64,000 nt of DNA from positions 1-64,000 of the forward strand of contig JAJPEN010000018.1 in NCBI GenBank assembly GCA_021166835.1. Direction: 5' to 3'. The first letter of the stretch is position 1. Every line of letters begins with the position of its first letter. Below the pieces are notes generated by a model that saw nothing but the letters and a program-made list of their open reading frames with translations, was not told the origin of the DNA and did no database searches. This document shows, piece by piece, positions 58,625 to 64,000 of the stretch. Source of the stretch: Burkholderiaceae bacterium (lineage in GTDB: Bacteria; Pseudomonadota; Gammaproteobacteria; Burkholderiales; Burkholderiaceae). Made by a program: the position numbers and the translations under genes.

Positions 58625-60522
58625 CACCTCATCGCATAGCGCAGTTCAACGTACAGCGAGCGCGGCGGCGAGCGGTAGCCGGCGATCGTCTCGAAGTCGC
58701 GATCGAAGGCGTTCGACAGCCGCGCGAAGATTTCCCAGTCGCGCGTGATCGCGTAGCCGGCCCACAGCCCGAGGACGGCATAGCCGCCCATGCGCGCACC
58801 CTGCGTGTCGACGCGCCGCGACTGCCCGATCGCCTCCGCGCCGACGCGCCACTGTTCCTCGTGACGCTCGATGCCGATCGATCCGTAGCGCGGCGCGCGG
58901 CGCGACAGCGGCGAGATCTCGACGAGCCCGTCGACCGGATCGACCCGCTCGCCTTCGGTGTGCTGCACGGTGACGCTCGCGCGCAGCGCCCAGCGGCCGA
59001 GCGGATGCCGCGCGTCGAGCGTGAGCCCGCGCACGCGCGCCGTGGAGAGGTTGCGCGGCGTGAACGCCGAATCCAGCTCGATGGCGTCCTCGATGCGGCT
59101 GGCAAAGGCGGTCGCGCGCAGCAGCGTCGCTGCGGCGTGGTACTCGAGCGCCGCATCGATGCCGCGCGACTTCTCGGGACGCAGCGCCGGGTTGCCGAAG
59201 GGCGGCAGGTAGTACAGGTCGTCGAAGGTCGGCGCACGGAACGCGGTTCCGTAGCTCGCGCGAACGAGCCAGGCCGGATCGAAGCGCCAACCCCAGGCGA
59301 GCGCGCCGGTGGTGTCGGAGCCCACCGTTCCGATCCGGTCGCGCCGCGCCGTCGCGCGCACCGTGTGCTCGCCGAACTGCCGCTCGTAGCCGCCGAACAC
59401 CGAATTTGTCGTGCGGTCTTCGTGCGCGTAGATCGGGAAGCCGCCGCCGGTGACGCCCTCGCCGTCGATGCGTTCCTCGAGCCGTTCGACGCCGAAGCGC
59501 GCCTGCCCGCCCCACGCGTCTACCTCATTGTCCCAGGCGATCGTGCGCGAATCGGTGTGCGGCGCGAAGCGGAAGGCGGGCAGCTCATAGTCGATCGACG
59601 TGTTGCCCACGCGCAGTTCGCTGCGCCAGCCGGTGAGCGGTCTCGTCCGCGCGTAGGCGGTGACCGCGCTCGTGCGGAATTCCTGCACCGACTCGGCGTC
59701 GCTCGGACACGAGAAGCTCGTGCAGGCGAAATCGATGTCGGCGCGTCCGCGGTCGAACATCAGGTTGGCGCCCAGCTCCCAGCCTTCGGCGATCCGCTGC
59801 GACAGCGACGCCGACAGCGAACGCTGCCGATGCCCGTCGCGATCGGGCTGGTAGTCGGGGTTCGACGGCCGCGTCGCGTTGAAGCCCGAGCTGCGTTCGG
59901 CGCTCGCCGACAGCGAGAAACGCGTACCGGACTGCGCGGCGCCGAAGCCCGCCTGCGCACGCGCGGTGCCCTGCGATCCGCCGCCCACCGACGCGTACGG
60001 CCGCCAGCCGTCGGCGCCGGCCCGGCGGGTGAACACCTGCACGACGCCGCCGATCGCGCCCGATCCGTAGAGCGACGACATCGGTCCGCGCACGATCTCG
60101 ATGCGCTCGATGACCTCGAGCGGCAGGTACTCGGGCATCCCGCTGCCGCTCAGCGGGTTCTCGATGCGAACGCCGTCGACGAGGATCAGCGTCTGCGAGG
60201 TCTTCGTGCCGCGCAGGAACAGACCCGAGGTGGTGCCCCTGCCGCCGGCCTGCGAGATCTCGATGCCGCCGGCGCTGCGCAGCAGTTCGGGCAGCGAGGC
60301 GGCGCCCGCATCGCGGATCGCCTGCGAGTCGATGACGACGACGTCGGCAAGCGCGCGGTCGATCGTCGTCTCGCTTCGCGTGGCGGTGACGACCACCGAC
60401 TCGAGCGCAGGGGCGGACTGCGCATGCGAGGTCTGGGGAAGAAAGGTGAACGAGGAAAGGAAGGTGAACGAAACGACGGCGAGCGCTTGCGAGTGCGCCG
60501 CAGGACGGGAAAAGGACGACAT
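58624..60522 (-). CDS. btuB: TonB-dependent vitamin B12 receptor BtuB
   Basis: A 632-residue outer-membrane receptor. A signal peptide ends near TSHAQS, then the TonB box region LESVVVTATRSE, a plug domain (about residues 50-165 with LRSAGGIEI, LFLRGTKTSQTLILVDGVRI and VRGPMSSLYGSGAIGGVV) and a 22-strand barrel ending in an aromatic-containing strand (LYVELRYAMR). Cobalamin specificity is inferred from the riboswitch upstream and btuF downstream. The signal peptide contains the repeated SFTFL motif from a purine-rich repeat (60435-60473). Confidence 0.93.
   Translation of the reverse strand: MSSFSRPAAHSQALAVVSFTFLSSFTFLPQTSHAQSAPALESVVVTATRSETTIDRALADVVVIDSQAIRDAGAASLPELLRSAGGIEISQAGGRGTTSGLFLRGTKTSQTLILVDGVRIENPLSGSGMPEYLPLEVIERIEIVRGPMSSLYGSGAIGGVVQVFTRRAGADGWRPYASVGGGSQGTARAQAGFGAAQSGTRFSLSASAERSSGFNATRPSNPDYQPDRDGHRQRSLSASLSQRIAEGWELGANLMFDRGRADIDFACTSFSCPSDAESVQEFRTSAVTAYARTRPLTGWRSELRVGNTSIDYELPAFRFAPHTDSRTIAWDNEVDAWGGQARFGVERLEERIDGEGVTGGGFPIYAHEDRTTNSVFGGYERQFGEHTVRATARRDRIGTVGSDTTGALAWGWRFDPAWLVRASYGTAFRAPTFDDLYYLPPFGNPALRPEKSRGIDAALEYHAAATLLRATAFASRIEDAIELDSAFTPRNLSTARVRGLTLDARHPLGRWALRASVTVQHTEGERVDPVDGLVEISPLSRRAPRYGSIGIERHEEQWRVGAEAIGQSRRVDTQGARMGGYAVLGLWAGYAITRDWEIFARLSNAFDRDFETIAGYRSPPRSLYVELRYAMR
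60435..60473. repeat. Purine-rich repeat in the btuB signal-peptide region (copy C)
   Basis: AAGGTGAACGA occurs at 60443-60453 and 60461-60471 (18-base period) in a purine-rich stretch, encoding repeated SFTFL in the signal peptide. Related in style, but only loosely in sequence, to the heptamer repeats. Confidence 0.5.
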
Positions 60523-60591
60523 GAAAGGAGGACTCCGGATGCGCCTCGCCCACCGCGAGGAACGCGTTCGTCATCGACCGGATCGAGACGA

Positions 60592-60835
60592 ACCGGCCGG
60601 CCCTTCCGGCCGGTATCCGGGCTTGCAGCGACGATGCGCCGAGACGACGAGGCCTCGATCGCACATGCGTCCCGCCTTCCCAGCCGCCGTCGACGATGCC
60701 GCGAGTCGACGAAAGCCAGTGGCGATGGGGGCGCGCACGGATCCGCGAGCGGATCCCGCTGCTTACCGTTGCGGGGGCAGCACAGGTTGGCCGAGGCCCG
60801 CAGGACCTCCGCTCCCTGTTTCCCGTTTAACCGCG
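60592..60835 (-). ncRNA. Cobalamin riboswitch of btuB-btuF
   Basis: On the minus strand the leader shows the conserved cobalamin-aptamer pieces in order: CGGGAAACAGGG at the 5' side, CTGCCCCCGCAACGGTAAG (core), GCCACTG, and the 3' B12 box GCAAGCCCGGATACCGGCC (60608-60626). A perfect hairpin ACCGGCCGG / CCGGCCGGT (60592-60614) overlaps the end of the B12 box, so pairing there and B12 binding could exclude one another. It is the likely expression platform. No T run follows, so control of translation rather than termination is more likely. Position and direction fit repression of btuB by B12. Confidence 0.92.
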
Positions 60836-60872
60836 CATGAGGAAATCCGCGCGGGCACCGAAAGCGACGCGG

Positions 60873-60878
60873 ATTATA
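60873..60878 (-). promoter_or_regulatory. -10 element of the btuB riboswitch transcript
   Basis: A perfect TATAAT on the minus strand, overlapping the dsbD stop codon. The start would be near 60866, about 30 bases before the first conserved riboswitch bases. The -35 is weak. Confidence 0.55.
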
Positions 60879-63330
60879 GACCGTTCGCGAGGCCCGTCGG
60901 ACGCGAGCCGGTGTCGTCGGACGAGCGCTGCGCTGCGCCGCCGCCGGCAGTGCCGCCCCCTTTCGCCTGCGGCAACCCGGCGAGCGCCTCGCGCACGATG
61001 CCCATCGTGAGCAACTCGGGCAGCACGCGCGGCCCGGGCTCGTCGGGACGATAGACGAGATACAGCGGCACGCCGTTGCGACCGAAGCGCGCCAGCGCCT
61101 CGGTGATGCGCGGATCGCGGTTCGTCCAGTCGGCCTTCAGCCGCACGACGCCGCGTTCGGCCATCTCGGCGATGATCGAGTCGCGCTCGAGCACGAGACG
61201 CTTGTTGGCTTGGCAGCTCACGCACCAGGCCGCGGTGAAATCGACGAAGACCGGCCGCTTCGCCTCGCGCGCTTCACGCACGCGCTCCTCGGACCACGGT
61301 TGCCAGGACGACGCGAGCGCTTCGCCTCCCGTCCCCGGCGTGCGCCGCTCGGCGGTGGCGCCGGGCGGCGATGCCCCTTCGCCCGGCCACGCGGTCCACA
61401 AGCCGAGCGCCAGGGCCGCTGCCGCGAACGCGCCAGCCAGCGGACGCACGACGCGCGAGGCCGCGCGCGGCACGCCCTGCTGCACGAAGCGGCCGTACAG
61501 CCACGCGGCGAGCGCGACGAGCACCGCGCCGATGGCGAGCGCGAAGACGGCGTCGATCCCCGCCTGCTGCCCGAGCACCCAGGCGAGCCAGGCCGCGGTC
61601 GCGTACATCGGAAAGGCGAGCGCCTGCCGGAACGTTTCCATCCAGCGGCCCGGCCTGGGCAGCACGCGCAGCGCCTGCGGGAAGAAGCCGAGCAGCACGT
61701 AGGGCGCGGCCATGCCGAGCGCGATCGCGGTGAACACGATCATCGCTTCGCCGGCCGAACTGGCGAGCGTGAAGCCCATCGCCGAGCCCATGAACGGCGC
61801 CGTGCACGGCGTGGCGACGAGCACGGCGAGCACTCCGGAGCCGAAGGAGCCGAGCAACGGATGCGGCCGCGCGCCGGTATCGAGCGCGCCCAGCCGCGTC
61901 ATCGAGACGCCGATCTCGTAGACCCCCGAGAAGTTCAGGCCGATCGCGACGAAGAGCATCGCCATCGCCGCGACGAAGGCGGGAGACTGCAGCTGGAACC
62001 CCCACCCGGCCGCCTCGCCGCCGGCGCGCAGCGCGAGCAGCATCGCGGCCAGCGCCCAGAACGAGACGACGACGCCGGCGGCGAAGGCGAGCGCGCCCAG
62101 CCGCGACGAAGCGTCGGCCTCGCCGCCGGTGCGCGCGAAACCAAGCACCTTCAACCCGATCACCGGGAACACGCAGGGCATCAGGTTCAGGATCAAGCCG
62201 CCGACGGCGCCGAACAGCGCGGCGATCCACAGCGTTCGCGCGGTCGACCCGGGGCTCGCACCCGCGGCGGCGCTGCCGTCGGCGGCGATGCGCGGCGGCG
62301 CGATCGACGAAAGACCGGCACCGCGATCGCCCGACGAAGTGCCGAAACCGGGCAGCCACGATCCGCGCGACGATGCGCCGGCCGGCGGCTGCGTGTCGGC
62401 GCCGGCGACGCGCGCGATTTCGGTGCCCACCGGCAGCGCGGCCGCACTCGGCTTCGCGTCGATCTCGTAGGCAGTGCCGTCGACGACGACGATGCCGCTG
62501 GCGGCATCGAGCAGCGACTCGCCGGAGTTGCGCAGCCTGCGCACGCCGTCTTCGCTCAGCCGTACCGCCAGCCGCACGCCTTCGGCCGGCTGCGTCACCG
62601 CGTAGAGCACCTGCTCGGCCGCGTTCTCGACGAAGCCCTCGCGATACGGGAAGAACTCGACGTTCGACGCGCGACGCGGCAAAGCGATCGAGATCGCGTC
62701 GCCGTCGGCGTGCACCTGCGCGGCAACGGCGCCCTGCGGCATGCGCCGCTCGGCGTCGTCGAAGAGCGCGACGAAGCGCGACGGAGCAGCGACGCCTGTG
62801 CGCTGCACCGGCAGCGTCAGCGAGACGTCGGCATCGCCGGGTATGCAGACGTCGCGACACATCAGCCACGACGCGTGCGCGGCGATCGTCACGCGATCGC
62901 CGTCGATGGCGGCGGGCGGCCGCAGCGCCATCGGCAGGACGATCTCGCCTTCGTAGCCGTAGTTGGCCAGCGGCGGAATGAACAGTCGCTGCGGCGCGGG
63001 CCAGCGGATCGGACCCGCCTCGAAGCCCGTCGGCAGGCGCAATTCGACCTGCGTCGGCAGGCCCGAATCGCCCGGGTTGCGCCAGTAGGTATGCCAGTGC
63101 GGATCGTGGCGGATGCGCAGCCCCAGGCGCATCGCCTCGCCGGGAACGACCGCTGCGCGATCGGCGACCAGCTCGACCTCGACGCTGTCGACGCGCATCG
63201 GCCCGGCGGTCGGCGAGGATTGCGCCTGCGCCCGCGGCAGCATGCCGGGCATCGACCCGACGAGCGCGGCGAACACGACGAACACGGCGAACAACGCGGT
63301 GCGCCGCAACCGGTACGAATAGAATTTCAT
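60874..63330 (-). CDS. dsbD: Thiol:disulfide interchange protein DsbD/ScsB type
   Basis: An 818-residue transporter of reducing power to the periplasm. An export signal is followed by an N-terminal DsbD-alpha/ScsB-like domain (about residues 40-300, HDPHWHTYWRNPGDSGLP, WLMCRDVCIPG). Eight or so helices carry the Cys pair in LMPCVFPVIGLKVLG and ATPCTAPFMGSAMG. A C-terminal thioredoxin domain has FTAAWCVSCQANKR. The N-terminal type is that of ScsB rather than classical DsbD. It would keep c-type cytochrome maturation and copper centres reduced, relevant to the cytochrome-rich window. ATG 63330 was chosen as the signal-peptide start. Confidence 0.92.
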   Translation of the reverse strand: MKFYSYRLRRTALFAVFVVFAALVGSMPGMLPRAQAQSSPTAGPMRVDSVEVELVADRAAVVPGEAMRLGLRIRHDPHWHTYWRNPGDSGLPTQVELRLPTGFEAGPIRWPAPQRLFIPPLANYGYEGEIVLPMALRPPAAIDGDRVTIAAHASWLMCRDVCIPGDADVSLTLPVQRTGVAAPSRFVALFDDAERRMPQGAVAAQVHADGDAISIALPRRASNVEFFPYREGFVENAAEQVLYAVTQPAEGVRLAVRLSEDGVRRLRNSGESLLDAASGIVVVDGTAYEIDAKPSAAALPVGTEIARVAGADTQPPAGASSRGSWLPGFGTSSGDRGAGLSSIAPPRIAADGSAAAGASPGSTARTLWIAALFGAVGGLILNLMPCVFPVIGLKVLGFARTGGEADASSRLGALAFAAGVVVSFWALAAMLLALRAGGEAAGWGFQLQSPAFVAAMAMLFVAIGLNFSGVYEIGVSMTRLGALDTGARPHPLLGSFGSGVLAVLVATPCTAPFMGSAMGFTLASSAGEAMIVFTAIALGMAAPYVLLGFFPQALRVLPRPGRWMETFRQALAFPMYATAAWLAWVLGQQAGIDAVFALAIGAVLVALAAWLYGRFVQQGVPRAASRVVRPLAGAFAAAALALGLWTAWPGEGASPPGATAERRTPGTGGEALASSWQPWSEERVREAREAKRPVFVDFTAAWCVSCQANKRLVLERDSIIAEMAERGVVRLKADWTNRDPRITEALARFGRNGVPLYLVYRPDEPGPRVLPELLTMGIVREALAGLPQAKGGGTAGGGAAQRSSDDTGSRPTGLANGL

Positions 63331-63387
63331 CCCGGAACGAATGCTACCGGAGCCACGGACCGAGCGCGCGCTGCGTCGGGCCCCTCG

Positions 63388-63395
63388 TATACCAT
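63388..63395 (+). promoter_or_regulatory. -10-like element of the zapB-like/zapA unit
   Basis: TATACCAT contains TACCAT exactly six bases before the ATG at 63402, and TATACC two bases further away. There is no ribosome-binding site. Confidence 0.35.
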
Positions 63396-63401
63396 CGCGC
63401 C

Positions 63402-63713
63402 ATGGATCAGGCATCGCAGGAAATCGAACAACTCGGCGAACGCGTCGAGCAGATCGTCGCCACCGTTCGGCGCCTCGCCGATGAGAACGCATCGCTGCGC
63501 GAGCAGTTGTCGGCCAGCCGCGAAACCAACGAGCATCTGCAGCAGCGCATCGACGAGGCGCGCGAACGCGTGCAGGCCGCGCTCGCGCGGCTGCCGGCGC
63601 CGCCCGACACCGACGTCGACGTCGACGCCGACGCCGACGCCGACGCCGCAACGGGCGCACGGCAGCAGCACGCGACCGAAGCCGCGGACGACGCGCCCGA
63701 AGACAACGGATAG
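63402..63713 (+). CDS. Small coiled-coil protein preceding zapA (ZapB-like)
   Basis: A 103-residue protein. Residues about 5-65 form a continuous coiled coil (IEQLGERVEQIVATVRRLADE); the rest is an acidic, low-complexity tail with repeated Asp-Val/Asp-Ala. Small coiled-coil proteins of this kind commonly precede zapA and are thought to support FtsZ-ring assembly. The family cannot be fixed by eye. It is divergent from dsbD and followed by zapA after 23 bases. Confidence 0.75.
   Translation: MDQASQEIEQLGERVEQIVATVRRLADENASLREQLSASRETNEHLQQRIDEARERVQAALARLPAPPDTDVDVDADADADAATGARQQHATEAADDAPEDNG
63606..63647. repeat. Hexanucleotide tandem repeat in the zapB-like gene
   Basis: GACACC, two GACGTC and four GACGCC units in a row (63606-63647), in frame as Asp-Thr/Val/Ala pairs. 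Copy number can change without frameshift. Confidence 0.85.
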
Positions 63714-63736
63714 CCCGCACCGCACGGAAGCCGAGC

Positions 63737-64000
63737 ATGGAACAGATCGACGTGAAGATCCTGGACCGCGATTACCGTCTCGCCGTCACCGGCGAAACGA
63801 AGCCGCGCCTGCTCGAAGCGGTGCAGGTGGTCGACGAGAAGATGCGCTCGATCCGCGACGCCGGCCGCGTCTCGGGGGTCGACCGCATCGCGGTGATGGC
63901 GGCGCTGCAGCTCGCGCACGAACTGCTCGGCGCGCAGCAGCCCGCGGCCGGAACGCCGTCGGCCGAGCTGCTGGGCCGCATCCGCAAGATGCGCGAGGAC
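63737..64000 (+). CDS. zapA: Cell division protein ZapA (partial, runs off the window)
   Basis: The first 88 residues are present; the gene continues beyond 64000. It starts MEQIDVKILDRDYRLAVTG and continues with LLEAVQVVDEKMRSIRD and RIAVMAALQLAHELL, matching ZapA, which binds and bundles FtsZ at the division ring. The DNA before the ATG has GGAAGCCGAGC, a modest ribosome-binding site. The pairing with a small coiled-coil gene is standard. Confidence 0.92.
   Translation, partial: MEQIDVKILDRDYRLAVTGETKPRLLEAVQVVDEKMRSIRDAGRVSGVDRIAVMAALQLAHELLGAQQPAAGTPSAELLGRIRKMRED

Overview
The window is high-GC DNA (mostly about 70% by eye). The gene content and order (grpE-dnaK-dnaJ, hrcA-hemH, nadK-recN, fur/bamE-dapB, dsbD next to zapA) suggest a betaproteobacterial chromosome, most likely Burkholderiales. 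The genus cannot be fixed from this sequence. No rRNA, tRNA, CRISPR array or transposase gene was found.

Region 1 (1-19436, all minus strand) is energy metabolism. An alternative complex III operon (actABCDEF, 14829 down to 7631) runs through a SCO-type copper chaperone into a caa3-type cytochrome oxidase (subunits II, I, III, IV), then hemL and an MFS carrier. Nearly every gene overlaps the next by 4 bases. Upstream lies a two-subunit NAD-linked formate dehydrogenase (14950-19436) that ends at a good intrinsic terminator. Formate oxidation would yield NADH, and the quinol pool would be oxidised by complex III and passed to oxygen by the oxidase.

Region 2 (19491-37617, minus strand, lower GC) is a phage-defence island. 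It holds a BREX type 1 core (brxA, brxB, brxC, pglX ... pglZ, brxL). Between pglX and pglZ sits a module of a TrlF-like PHP/SMC-type ATPase, a possible small protein, an AlbA_2 (Schlafen-like)/HATPase protein and a ParA-type ATPase. A paired 20-base palindromic repeat lies just upstream of brxA. The centre of pglX is markedly AT-richer than the rest, which suggests exchange of its specificity region. No terminator is seen between brxL and the formate dehydrogenase.

Region 3 (37740-46969) is housekeeping: a beta-CASP nuclease-like protein, dnaJ, dnaK and grpE (behind a clear sigma-32 promoter), a BON-LysM protein, hemH, hrcA and nadK. The dnaK-dnaJ spacer is a remnant of a four-helix-bundle (S23/IVS-like) gene.

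Region 4 (47027-64000) has recN, fur, bamE, dapB, a ChaN-like lipoprotein, tonB-exbB-exbD and tldE/tldD. It also has a cobalamin riboswitch controlling btuB-btuF and a ParA-like gene, then dsbD and the zapB-like/zapA pair, with zapA cut by the window end. TonB/ExbB/ExbD would energise BtuB.

Three patterns cut across the regions. First, a family of heptameric purine repeats (GAAGGG A/T/G), some forming long inverted repeats in frame inside genes. Second, four genes with a -10-like hexamer exactly six bases before the ATG, which suggests leaderless transcripts. Third, the hybrid BREX island.
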